Shown piece by piece: positions 15,233 through 21,875 of a stretch of 21,875 nucleotides of DNA. How positions within the stretch are numbered: position 1 is the first letter of the stretch; each line of letters begins with the position of its first letter. The translations under genes were made by a program, and so were the position numbers. The stretch comes from an uncultured Chloroflexota bacterium (lineage in GTDB: Bacteria > Chloroflexota > Limnocylindria > Limnocylindrales > CSP1-4), in the NCBI GenBank assembly GCA_903928275.1, contig CAIYQJ010000131.1, forward strand, positions 1 to 21,875. The letters are read 5' to 3'. The notes under the pieces were generated by a model. It did not search any database. It was not told the origin of the DNA and saw only the letters and a program-made list of their open reading frames with translations.

Positions 15233-16090
15233 CTACGGCTCCTCGACGAGCTCGTCGGCCTCTTCGACGAATGCCTCGTCGCCGGTGACCTCCGCGGGGA
15301 TGACGCGCTCGAGGTCCTCGATCTCCTCGTCCTCCTCGTCGTCCTCGAGGTCCTCCTCGAGGTCCTCGTCTTCGCGGACGAGCGTGCCCTTCGTGTAGGG
15401 GCGGAGGTCCATGGACTTGGCGGCCGTGGGGAACGAGACCTTCCCGTAGTTCTGCGGGTCCTGGAAGATCTCGCGGATGATGATCCGGACGTCCTGCGAC
15501 CCGAGCGACGTGACGCCCGCGGCGTACTTGTTCCCGTTCGAGATGAGCTTGAGGAGGCGAGCGGCCACGCGCGGCTCCACGACGCCGATCCGGACGCCGT
15601 TGCTCCACGCGATGAGCCGGTTCCCGTCCGGCGCGAGCTCCACGGCGTCACCCGGATTCACCTGGGCGAGCTTCTTGGGGTCGGCGAGGTCCGTGAGGTA
15701 GGCGAACCCGGTCTTCCCCGTCTCCTCGACGAAGATCGCGACCGGGGCCTTGCTTCCCTCCATCGCCGGGACGATCCTGGTTCCGGCCTCCACGAGGAGC
15801 ATGCGGAGCCGGTCGATGTTGCGCTCCGCGATGCGGTTCGTGGGGTCGAGCGCGAGCGCGGCCTGGTACTGCTCGCGCGCGCTGCCGAGCTCGCCGAGCT
15901 CCCAGAGCGCCTTCGCGAGCCGATTGCACGCCTCGGCGTCCGCGCCGACCTCGAGGATCCGGCGATTCGTCTCGGCCGCGTCCGCCCACCTGGCCTGCGC
16001 AGCCTGGGCGATGGCGAGGTCGACGAGCTGGCGCTTCACGCGCGGCGCCGACGGGGTCGGCGCCTGGGTGTCGAAATCGGGGAAGGTCAC
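15233..16090 (-). CDS. TPR protein with very acidic C-terminal tail
   Basis: This predicted soluble protein has 285 residues. Residues about 24-92 form tetratricopeptide-type helix pairs (for example ACNRLAKALWELGELGSARE, then QYQAALALDPTN). Residues 105-225 form a mixed alpha/beta region (VNPGDAVELAPDGNRLIAW, GVRIGVVEPRVAARLLKLI) that vaguely recalls a HIRAN-like DNA-end-binding fold; that resemblance is weak. From about 240 to 285 the chain is mostly Asp and Glu. Such a tail could bind basic surfaces or mimic DNA. GTG 16090 is used, with AAAGGA about ten bases upstream; the longer frame to 16615 would cross the promoter and is rejected. It is the first gene of the operon, separated by six bases from the methylase/nuclease gene, which suggests a shared role. 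Confidence 0.82.
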   Translation of the reverse strand: MTFPDFDTQAPTPSAPRVKRQLVDLAIAQAAQARWADAAETNRRILEVGADAEACNRLAKALWELGELGSAREQYQAALALDPTNRIAERNIDRLRMLLVEAGTRIVPAMEGSKAPVAIFVEETGKTGFAYLTDLADPKKLAQVNPGDAVELAPDGNRLIAWSNGVRIGVVEPRVAARLLKLISNGNKYAAGVTSLGSQDVRIIIREIFQDPQNYGKVSFPTAAKSMDLRPYTKGTLVREDEDLEEDLEDDEEDEEIEDLERVIPAEVTGDEAFVEEADELVEEP

Positions 16091-16165
16091 GGAGTGGGGA
16101 TCCTTTCGGGGGCGGCGAGGCGCGCGGGCGTCCGGCGCGCGTTGAGCGCGGCAAGGGAGCATCCC

Positions 16166-16194
16166 CTTATAGCGCCCACCCGGGAGACTGTCAA
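16166..16194 (-). promoter_or_regulatory. Near-consensus sigma70 promoter of the TPR operon
   Basis: On the minus strand TTGACA (16189-16194), a 17-base spacer and TATAAG (16166-16171) form an almost perfect housekeeping promoter, striking in DNA of this G+C content. The predicted transcription start is near 16159, giving a leader of about 70 bases before the GTG at 16090. Confidence 0.85.
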
Positions 16195-16217
16195 CGACAC
16201 CCTGTGAACGACACCCT
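16190..16217. repeat. Tandem 14-bp direct repeat at the promoter, candidate operator
   Basis: GTCAACGACACCCT (16190-16203) is followed directly by GTGAACGACACCCT (16204-16217), identical at 13 of 14 bases. The proximal copy overlaps the -35 hexamer of the TPR-operon promoter. Direct repeats here suit binding of a regulator, either activating from upstream or blocking the -35. Confidence 0.6.
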
Positions 16218-16379
16218 CTCCCTGCGCTGGCGTTCCGTCGGTGACGCCTCGCGATCGGTCGTCCCGAGCGTCCGGCGTCGACCGCCCGGCGACTCGAGCT
16301 CCGATGGGGCAGACTCCGCCCGAGGAGCCGGCTCGACCCACCGGAGACGTCGAGCCAGGAAGAGGAGTGTCCCACGGTC

Positions 16380-18008
16380 GTGAATGGCCCTGCCATCGGT
16401 GCTCGCCTCCATGTCCGGCGGCCCGCTCGGCTCGCGGTCGCGGTCGTCGGCATCGCGGCGATGCTCGTCGGCTGCACCGTGGCGGCCACGCCGAGCCCGC
16501 CGCCGACGCCGACCGCCGGCCCGACTGCCGGCCCGACCGCCACACCGAGCCGGCCGCCGACGCCGCCGATGTACGGCCCTCCGGCCCCGCCTCCGTCGAA
16601 GCAGCCCGGCGACATCGAGGACGCGACAGTCCTGACCGATCGGCCGAGCCTGATCTACGACGGCCGCGAGCCGTGGCAGATCCGCGTGTCGTCCGGCGGG
16701 CGGCACGTGATGGAGGCCTACGCGAACGCTCCGTCGTACCTCCCGGGCGACACCCTCCGGCTCGCGGTGAGCACCGACTCGAAGGCCTACGCCGTCGCGG
16801 TCTTCCGCGTCGGTGCCGAGATGCAGCCGATGCACCGCTCCGGGCTGCGACCCGGCATGCGGCAGCCGGGCGCGGTGGTGGATCACTCGACCTCGATGGT
16901 CCGCGCGCCGTGGCTCTACACCTACTTCTTCGTCATCCCGGCGTCGTGGCCGAGCGGGCTGTACTTCGCGAAGGTGAGCGGCCGGAGCGGTGCCGCGAGC
17001 TACGTGCCCTTCGTCGTCCGGTCCACGCGCCCGAGCCGCTTCCTGTTCGTGAGCGCCTTCCTCAATGCCGAGGCGTACAACACGTGGGGCGGCAGCAGCC
17101 TGTACATCAGCAGCGTCGGCGACCCCGCCCCCGGCGAGCACCGGGCGTTCGCGGTGAGCTTCGACCGTCCGTTCGACCGCGAGGAGGGGATGGGCGAGCT
17201 GTTCATGTTCGAGGTCCCCCTCATCTCGTGGCTCGAGCGCAACCACTATGACGTCACGTACACGACCGACTACGACCTCTCGACACACCCGGCGGACCAG
17301 CCCGTCCCCCGGGCCGCCCTCTTCAGCGGACACGACGAGTATTGGGGCACGCTCCTGCGCGACTGGCTCGACGCGCACGTGCTCGCGAAGGGGGACATGG
17401 GCCTCGGAGTCTTCGCGGCAGACACCGGCTACTGGCGGGTCCGCTTCCGCGACGGATCGGCGACCGGACCACGCACGGTGGTGCTCTACAAGAACGCCCG
17501 CCGGGACCCGAACATCGGCCGGGCCTGCCCCGGCGGGTACAACCGGTACGCGGAGGCATTCCGCTCGCTCCCGTGCGGCCACGATGGCCCCGGGAACCGG
17601 CCGGAGCAGGCGCTCTACGGCGTCCAGTACGGCGACATCGTCCCGGGGTACCACCCGTACTACATCGCCTCGACCGCGCCGGCGACGCTGCTCGTCGGGA
17701 CGGGGCTGCGACTCGGGCAGTCGCTCGGCGACATCGCGGGCGGCGAGGTCGACCACGTGTTCGCGGACATCCCCGCGCCGGCGGGGGTCTCGGTCCTCGC
17801 GCACGACCTGGGGCTCACCGCGCGCGATGGCACCCCTGCGCGAGCGCAGGCGGTCGCCGGGACGGTCCCGTCCGGCGGACGCGTCTTCGCGAGCGGCACG
17901 TTCTGGTGGGCGTGGGGGCTCGAGGCGCGTTACGCCGCCGCTCACGGGGTCCCGGCCGGGTTCGCGACCCTGACCGCGAACATCCTGTCATTCCTCGCGG
18001 GGCCGTGA
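16380..18008 (+). CDS. Secreted lipoprotein with N,N-dimethylformamidase beta-like domain
   Basis: The protein has 542 residues. A signal peptide with hydrophobic core LAVAVVGIAAMLVGC ends in a lipobox; C32 would be lipidated. A Pro/Thr-rich linker runs to about residue 75. The rest matches the C-terminal domain of the N,N-dimethylformamidase large subunit: FLNAEAYNTWGG, then NHYDVTYTTDYDLSTHP, then ALFSGHDEYWGTLLRDWLD and GVFAADTGYWRVRF. The known enzyme holds iron with two Tyr and one Glu; the exact ligands here were not assigned. Proteins with this domain are often annotated as hypothetical, and amide hydrolysis is not established for them. It starts at GTG 16380 with GAGGAG about 13 bases upstream. 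It points toward the SGNH gene, which is on the opposite strand 90 bp away. It acts outside the membrane, perhaps on envelope material. Confidence 0.85.
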   Translation: MNGPAIGARLHVRRPARLAVAVVGIAAMLVGCTVAATPSPPPTPTAGPTAGPTATPSRPPTPPMYGPPAPPPSKQPGDIEDATVLTDRPSLIYDGREPWQIRVSSGGRHVMEAYANAPSYLPGDTLRLAVSTDSKAYAVAVFRVGAEMQPMHRSGLRPGMRQPGAVVDHSTSMVRAPWLYTYFFVIPASWPSGLYFAKVSGRSGAASYVPFVVRSTRPSRFLFVSAFLNAEAYNTWGGSSLYISSVGDPAPGEHRAFAVSFDRPFDREEGMGELFMFEVPLISWLERNHYDVTYTTDYDLSTHPADQPVPRAALFSGHDEYWGTLLRDWLDAHVLAKGDMGLGVFAADTGYWRVRFRDGSATGPRTVVLYKNARRDPNIGRACPGGYNRYAEAFRSLPCGHDGPGNRPEQALYGVQYGDIVPGYHPYYIASTAPATLLVGTGLRLGQSLGDIAGGEVDHVFADIPAPAGVSVLAHDLGLTARDGTPARAQAVAGTVPSGGRVFASGTFWWAWGLEARYAAAHGVPAGFATLTANILSFLAGP

Positions 18009-18098
18009 GACAGGCCGGTCTCCAGCGGCGCGCGAGAGGCAAGCTCGTCCTGCGTCAGGCCGGCGTGGGCCCCTCCGCCGCGCGGGACCAGCGCAACA

Positions 18099-19160
18099 TC
18101 ATCGGATGGCAGGCAGCGCCGATCCCATGCGGGAGGCCAGGGAGGCGGCGAAGGTCGCCGTGAGATGACCCGGGTCCCGGTACACGAGGATCCGGCCGGC
18201 GATCGGCATGCAGGGATCCGCGGTGCAGACCCAGCTCGTCGGGTCGACCCAGCGGACGCCGGCCGACCCGGCCGCCGCGGTCTCCATCGAGCTGAACGAG
18301 GCGCTGGTGGCCTTGGCCAGCGGTGTCGCACACGCGCGGGCGTCCGCGAGGTGGGCAGCGAGGCAGACCGGCGGGTCGACGTGCGCATCGGGGGTCGCTC
18401 CGAGGAGAACGACGTGGCCGGCCGTCGCGCGGAGCGTGCGCAGCGTTCGATCGAGCGCCGCCTGGTACGTGGACTCGTGGCCGGCGAGCGGGACCTGGCG
18501 GCCACCGAGGACGAGGTGGTACCCCCGCGACGTCACGGCGATGACGAGTGCCGGGTGCTCGGCCTTGATCCGCGCGAGGACGAGCGATCGCCACGCGGCG
18601 CACTCGGTGTACGTGCGTCCGAGGGACGATTGCCAGACGGCGATGTCGGCGATCGTGCAGGCGGACTTCGTGAGCGACTCGAGGCGCCAGTGGCGCGCGA
18701 CGGCGAGCCGCTCCAGCGCCGGGAACCACTGGGCGGCGTTCGAGTCGCCGATCGCGACCACGCGCGTCGAGGACGCGGTGTCGCCGAAGGCGCAGGGCAG
18801 GGGCTTCGAGGCGGTGAAGCCGAGGTGGCAACCGTCCGCGTAGATCGGCGGCAGGTCGGTCTTCGCCTTCGACAGCGACGGCGTCAGGTCGCGCGGCACC
18901 GGCTGGGGCGACGATGCCGTCGCGGGAGGTGGACGGGGCGCAGCCGATCCGGAAGACGTCACGGTCGCAGCAGCGGATGCGCCCGGGTCGGGCGAGGTCG
19001 CGCCCGCGATGCCCGTGGGGACCGCGGTGGCGTTCGTGGAGGCCGTCTGCCCGCCGGCGACAGCGCCACCACAGGATGCGGCGAGCGCCGCGCCGGCGAG
19101 CGCGATGGCGAGCAGGCGGACGTGGCGCCGGGAGGTTCGCGGGATCGTCATCGCGCGCAT
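18099..19160 (-). CDS. Secreted lipoprotein SGNH hydrolase
   Basis: The protein has 353 residues. A signal peptide (LLAIALAGAALAASC) ends at C30, a plausible lipobox, followed by an Ala/Ser/Thr/Pro-rich linker to about residue 95. The catalytic domain has AIGDSNAAQWFPAL (nucleophile S140), a Cys pair around 111 and 123, and the C-terminal block WVCTADPC, then GRILVYRDPGHLTATFAASL with the Asp-x-x-His pair. This is the SGNH type found fused to OafA-like acyltransferase-3 membrane domains, where it handles O-acetyl groups on surface polysaccharides. Here it stands alone without the membrane part. ATG 19160 and in-frame ATG 19151 are both possible; 19151 overlaps the stop of an upstream open frame in ATGA. 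Neighbouring glycosyltransferase and LytR-type remnants support a role in cell-surface glycans. Confidence 0.85.
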   Translation of the reverse strand: MRAMTIPRTSRRHVRLLAIALAGAALAASCGGAVAGGQTASTNATAVPTGIAGATSPDPGASAAATVTSSGSAAPRPPPATASSPQPVPRDLTPSLSKAKTDLPPIYADGCHLGFTASKPLPCAFGDTASSTRVVAIGDSNAAQWFPALERLAVARHWRLESLTKSACTIADIAVWQSSLGRTYTECAAWRSLVLARIKAEHPALVIAVTSRGYHLVLGGRQVPLAGHESTYQAALDRTLRTLRATAGHVVLLGATPDAHVDPPVCLAAHLADARACATPLAKATSASFSSMETAAAGSAGVRWVDPTSWVCTADPCMPIAGRILVYRDPGHLTATFAASLASRMGSALPAIR

Positions 19161-19549
19161 TGTGCCGCGAACCGGCGATCCGGGCCGGGGAGCCGCCACG
19201 ATCCCGGCGCCCCGGCTCTCCGGGGTCGTCGTGCCAGCGGACCGCCGGCCGACGGTTCCACGCCGGGCCACGGCACGGCGCGGTGAGGAACCTTCGCGAA
19301 CCGCAGCGGTCCGCGGCGCGCGGCCGCACGCCAGAACGCGGCCGGGACCACGACGATCCACGGGCCCCCGAACGGCGCGACATCGGCCGCGCGGACGGTG
19401 CGCGCTCGAGCGCCGTGCGGGGATCCGGCCACATCCGGATCCAACCCGAGGGCGTCGTACGCGAGCACCAGGCCCGCGACCCCCGTCGGCGCCGAGGGCG
19501 ATGGCCAGGCGGTCTGCGTGCCGATCCATCGCGGCTCCGACGGCGAGCC
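19148..19549 (-). pseudogene. Possible unrecognised coding remnant
   Basis: Between the glycosyltransferase remnant and the SGNH gene, one minus-strand frame reads without a stop from 19549 to the TGA at 19148. It has strongly G/C third positions and protein-like composition, for example GLVLAYDALGLDPDVAG, VAPFGGPWIVVVPAAFWRAA and LRFAKVPHRAVPW. The other frames are Arg-rich. No family was recognised. The first in-frame GTG is at 19468. Its stop overlaps the ATG at 19151 (ATGA), as in true operons. It may be the 3' end of a broken gene or a small gene of its own. Confidence 0.35.
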
Positions 19550-20042
19550 TCACGATACCTCGAGCCCGCGCGCGAGCGGGATCCCCCTGCCGGTCACCAG
19601 GGCCAGCCGGCTCGACAGGTCGAGATCCTCCGTCAGGAGGCCCGCCCGCCATCCGCCGGCGCGACGAGCTCGTCGCGCCGGATCACCATGCCGTTGCCCC
19701 GGAACGCGGAGCAGCCTCCGCTCACCCATCGCCCCCGCTGGATCGCGCCATCGAGGGTCTGCGCGTCGTCCTGGACGCGGGCCGATCGACGTGCGCCTGC
19801 TCCGAGCACACGCCGCCGCGCCTGCACAGCCGGGTCCCGTCGGCCAGGTGCGCCGCGGCGCGTCGCAGGAAGCCGGCGGCGACGCGCGCGTCGGCGTCGA
19901 GGACGACGATCGTTTCATGGCAGGTCGCGGGCGGCAGGCATGCCAGCGCCGCGCCCTTCCCGTCGGGGATCGACTGCCCCTCGCGCCGCACCACCCGGGT
20001 GAGCGACCCGATACCGGCCTCCTCGGCCCGCCGCGCCGCGGC
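19550..20042 (-). pseudogene. Family-2 glycosyltransferase remnant, truncated and frameshifted
   Basis: Reading down from 20042, one frame gives IPDGKGAALACLP and TIVVLDADARVAAGFLRRAA, the acceptor-proximal and DxD region of a GT-A enzyme. At about 19840 the homology moves to a second frame (AVQARRRVLGAG, then LDGAIQRGRWVSGGCSAFRG and NGMVIRRDEL). At about 19660 it moves to a third (LLTEDLDLSSRLALVTGRG), which stops at 19550. The order matches processive family-2 glycosyltransferases: DAD, GNG, then the TED motif. The N-terminal beta-strand with the first Asp and the whole C-terminal membrane region are missing. With at least two frameshifts and both ends lost, it is not expected to make an active enzyme. 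Confidence 0.75.
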
Positions 20043-20043
20043 G

Positions 20044-20512
20044 CCGCCCGTCTACCAGACCGAGTGCGCACCGGCCCAGTGCGTCGTCCCTGCTTCATCC
20101 ATCCGAACGTGGCCGCGATCCGGCAGACGGTGCGACAGGCGTTGACCGTCGACCCTGCGGTCGCGCGGTCGCGCGGTCGCGCCAGACGCTCGCGGGCGAG
20201 GCCGGCATCGTCTGGGTGGTCGACGGATCGAAGGACCCGACGCAGGCTGCCACGGTCACCGCGTACCTCGACTACCCCGGCGTGGGTGCGCTCGTCCCGC
20301 CGGTGCGCGGCGGCCGAGCCCCGCGCACGAACTGCCCGAACACCGTCGTCACGTTCTACAACGGCGCCGAGCTCCGGCTGCCCGAAACCATGCGGGTCCT
20401 GAAGATGACCTTCGGCGTGGCCGTGGCGACCGCCACGGATCCCACGGTGAAGGCGGACGTCATCGTGGTCACCGGCGTGAAGACGCCGGTGATCCAGGTG
20501 CCCGCCCGATGA
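20044..20512 (+). pseudogene. 3' fragment of a LytR-CpsA-Psr-type gene, frameshifted
   Basis: Three plus-strand frames together spell a continuous C-terminal domain: VYQTECAPAQC, then FIHPNVAAIRQTVRQALTVD, then RQTLAGEAGIVWVVDGSKDP and TVVTFYNGAELRLPETMRVL, ending ADVIVVTGVKTPVIQVPAR at 20512. The last part has the layout of the LytR C-terminal domain found behind LCP ligase domains, which attach glycopolymers to peptidoglycan. The N-terminal membrane helix and LCP catalytic domain are absent. The first shift (about 20081-20092) is removed if eleven bases between two TGC triplets are dropped. The second is removed if one of three GGTCGCGC copies is dropped. The intact end from GTG 20216 codes 98 residues and overlaps the next gene in ATGA. 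Confidence 0.65.
20159..20182 (+). repeat. Triplicated 8-bp repeat causing a frameshift
   Basis: Three perfect copies of GGTCGCGC lie in tandem. With two copies the reading frame of the LytR-type fragment would continue (DPAVARSRQTLAGEAG); with three it is broken. This looks like a slipped-strand duplication. Confidence 0.85.
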
Positions 20513-20856
20513 CCACCGGTGAGCCGCGGATCGAGAAGGTCCGCGGAGGCGGGAGCCCGGGGAGCGGTCGGCGGCCACCCATCGCGGCCGGGCTCGCCGC
20601 GATCGCGCTCATCGTCGTCGGCGTGCTCAGCGTCGGCATGCTCGGCGTGTCGCTCCCCGAGCCCACGATCTCGACCTCCAGCGCCGTCGTCGGGGACGTG
20701 CCGAACCGCACCCCCGACCCCGTCGTCGGCGAGTCCGTCGGCGGCCAGCCCTGCGTCAACGTCCGCGTCGCCATCGGGCTCGAGCGCGTCGACCGTCTCG
20801 CCGTCGCCGAGCGGCCCGTAGAGGTCGCCTGCGTCGCAGTCGTCGCCCGCGGTCCC
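20509..20856 (+). pseudogene. Truncated single-TM envelope protein
   Basis: The gene begins at ATG 20509 inside the stop of the LytR-type fragment. It encodes about 27 mostly polar residues, a membrane helix (AAGLAAIALIVVGVLSVGML) and an extracytoplasmic stretch with PNRTPDPVVG. Beyond about residue 80 the composition changes. The frame then runs on, antisense to the convergent membrane-protein gene, to 21831, which is not credible coding. The true 3' end is therefore probably lost, or a frameshift near 20740 leads to a Ser/Pro/Ala-rich tail ending at 20821. The family is not recognised. Coupling to the LytR-type fragment suggests it once worked with it in the envelope. Confidence 0.45.
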
Positions 20857-21660
20857 CTACCTCCGGAGCAGCAGGTTCCAGGCCACGACCGCGAGGCCGA
20901 GCGCGGCGAGCACGCCGACCTCGGCGAGGTGCCGCCGGTCGTCACGCAGGCGACGCGGATGCCGGCTGTACGCGCTCCACAGGTAGAAGAGCAGCGTGAG
21001 GAGCGCGGGGCCCACGAGGCGCGGGAGCGCGATCGCGCGGAAGGCGGCCGCCCCGATCGCGATGACGGCCGCGTACGTGGCGCCCGCCCAGGCGGCAGCG
21101 CGGATGCTCGGCGACTCGAGGAGGGCGAGCCGGAACCCGAGGAGCGCGGCGACGAGCGCGTCCGCCGCGACGAGCGTGACGAGCCCGACTTCGGACAGCC
21201 CGGCGGCACTCGCGTCCGCCGGCTCCACGAGCGCCCCCGGGACGACCCCCGCGATCCCGGCGAAGGCGAGGAAGCCGGACACGAGCGCCACGACCGTCAG
21301 CGCGTTGCGGTCCTCCGGTGCGAGGACGGTGGGCCGCGCCAGCAGCTGGGCCTCGGCGATGAGCGCACGCTCGATGAGGAGGTACGCGAGCAGCACGGCC
21401 GGGAGGAGCAGCAGGCCGATCGGGACCAGCCGGATGGCGACGACGGACGCCGCGGCGGCGACGGCCGGCGTGATGACGGATTCGATCGCGACACCACGCG
21501 GCTCCCCGGCGTCGAGCGCCTGCAGGCCGCCGAGGATGACCGTCGCGAGGACGAGGCCACCGACGAGCCAGACGAGGTCGCCCTCGAGCGGGCGGGAGAG
21601 GGCGACGAGGGTCGTCGCGAGGACGGCGAGCTCACGCCTTGTGCTGCGACGAGGATCCAT
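20857..21660 (-). CDS. Polytopic membrane protein of unknown function
   Basis: The protein has 267 residues with about seven or eight hydrophobic segments (roughly 30-47, 62-78, 79-97, 119-141, 157-176, 187-207, 213-231 and 246-264). Loops are short and Arg-rich on one side, for example YSRHPRRLRDDRRH at 231-244. No catalytic motif or known family was recognised. The ATG at 21660 has no Shine-Dalgarno sequence but a TACGAT box eight bases upstream, suggesting a leaderless message. It lies about 100 bp downstream of the GGDEF gene on the same strand. Third-position G/C bias is strong and the protein is clearly hydrophobic, so the gene is real. Confidence 0.85.
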   Translation of the reverse strand: MDPRRSTRRELAVLATTLVALSRPLEGDLVWLVGGLVLATVILGGLQALDAGEPRGVAIESVITPAVAAAASVVAIRLVPIGLLLLPAVLLAYLLIERALIAEAQLLARPTVLAPEDRNALTVVALVSGFLAFAGIAGVVPGALVEPADASAAGLSEVGLVTLVAADALVAALLGFRLALLESPSIRAAAWAGATYAAVIAIGAAAFRAIALPRLVGPALLTLLFYLWSAYSRHPRRLRDDRRHLAEVGVLAALGLAVVAWNLLLRR

Positions 21661-21668
21661 CGGGGCGC

Positions 21669-21674
21669 ATCGTA
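21669..21674 (-). promoter_or_regulatory. -10 box for a leaderless transcript
   Basis: On the minus strand TACGAT is followed by eight bases and the ATG at 21660. This is the same TANNNT-to-start spacing as at 2909 and 4817. No -35 box was identified. Confidence 0.45.
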
Positions 21675-21760
21675 CGCGAGCGGCGCCCGAGGCGGACGCG
21701 ATGCCCAGCGGCGCGGGCGGAAGCGACGCACGGCCACCGGCGCGGGCCTGGCGTCCGGAG

Positions 21761-21875
21761 TCAGCCGATCACGACGCGGTCGCGCCCCTGCTGCTTGCCG
21801 AGGAGGAGAGCCCGGTCGGCGCGCGCGATGACCTCGCGGATGGGCTCCTTCGCGTCCACCGCCACCGCGACGCCC
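21761..21875 (-). CDS. GGDEF domain (diguanylate cyclase) C-terminal end, 5' part outside window
   Basis: Only the last 37 codons are inside the window, ending at the TGA at 21761. The peptide GVAVAVDAKEPIREVIARAD, followed by RALLLGKQQGRDRVVIG, matches the end of GGDEF domains, in which a GVA strand is followed by RADRALYxAKxxGRDRV. The usual Tyr of ALYxAK is Leu here. GGDEF proteins make cyclic di-GMP when the catalytic loop is intact; that loop is outside the window, so activity and sensor domains cannot be judged. Confidence 0.85.
   Translation of the reverse strand, partial: GVAVAVDAKEPIREVIARADRALLLGKQQGRDRVVIG

Noticed and set aside
10685..16207. Two long plus-strand open frames (10685-13849 and 13850-16207)
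   Set aside because: They are antisense to the DUF885, methylase/nuclease and TPR genes, with Arg/Glu/Val-rich shadow composition and no motifs.
18007..18022. Imperfect palindrome GAGACAGGCCGGTCTC as a terminator between convergent lipoprotein genes
   Set aside because: The stem is short, overlaps the stop codon and has no T-run; such palindromes are expected by chance in GC-rich DNA.
20860..21831. Continuation of the gene that starts at 20509
   Set aside because: It is antisense to a convincing polytopic membrane protein and its composition is Arg/Glu/Asp-rich shadow.

Overview
The window is very high in G+C, tightly packed, uses many GTG starts and several four-base ATGA/GTGA gene overlaps, and shows sigma70-like promoters. 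At three genes a TANNNT -10 box lies only 7-8 bases before the start codon, which suggests leaderless transcripts. Together with a heterodimeric lycopene cyclase and a lycopene-elongase-type UbiA protein, this fits a high-GC Gram-positive-like bacterium. A Chloroflexota lineage (Limnocylindria-like) or an actinobacterium are the best guesses. This is inference; there is no rRNA gene here to settle it. No tRNA, rRNA, CRISPR array or insertion sequence was seen.

Layout. (1) 1-4349, minus strand: a class-III aminotransferase related to glutamate-1-semialdehyde aminomutase, an MscS-type channel, and acetyl-CoA synthetase, which runs off the left edge just before its C-terminal catalytic-lysine motif. 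(2) 4830-10618, plus strand: a six-gene carotenoid operon with every junction overlapping. It encodes two small lycopene cyclase subunits, a fusion of a UbiA prenyltransferase with a family-2 glycosyltransferase, phytoene desaturase with a 12-residue tandem repeat at its N-terminus, phytoene synthase, and a divergent PlsY-like protein. The gene set predicts phytoene -> lycopene -> elongated, cyclised (C45/C50) carotenoid -> glycoside, perhaps then acylated. No GGPP synthase is in the window. (3) 10622-16090, minus strand: a probable operon driven by a near-consensus promoter (TTGACA-17-TATAAG) with a tandem 14-bp repeat over its -35 side. It encodes a TPR protein with a very acidic tail, a large protein joining a degenerate DNA-methylase-like half to a PD-(D/E)XK-like nuclease half, and a DUF885 zinc peptidase. 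(4) 16380-19160: two convergent secreted lipoproteins, one with an N,N-dimethylformamidase beta-like domain and one a stand-alone SGNH hydrolase. (5) 19148-20856: a decayed cell-surface locus. A frameshifted family-2 glycosyltransferase remnant (minus) abuts a frameshifted 3' fragment of a LytR-CpsA-Psr-type gene (plus), followed by a truncated single-TM protein. (6) 20857-21875, minus strand: an unrecognised polytopic membrane protein and the last 37 codons of a GGDEF protein.

The two most unusual items are the elongase-glycosyltransferase fusion inside the carotenoid operon, and the pseudo-methylase/nuclease protein paired with the acidic TPR protein under a strong, repeat-flanked promoter. 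All calls come from reading the sequence; no database search or structure prediction was run.
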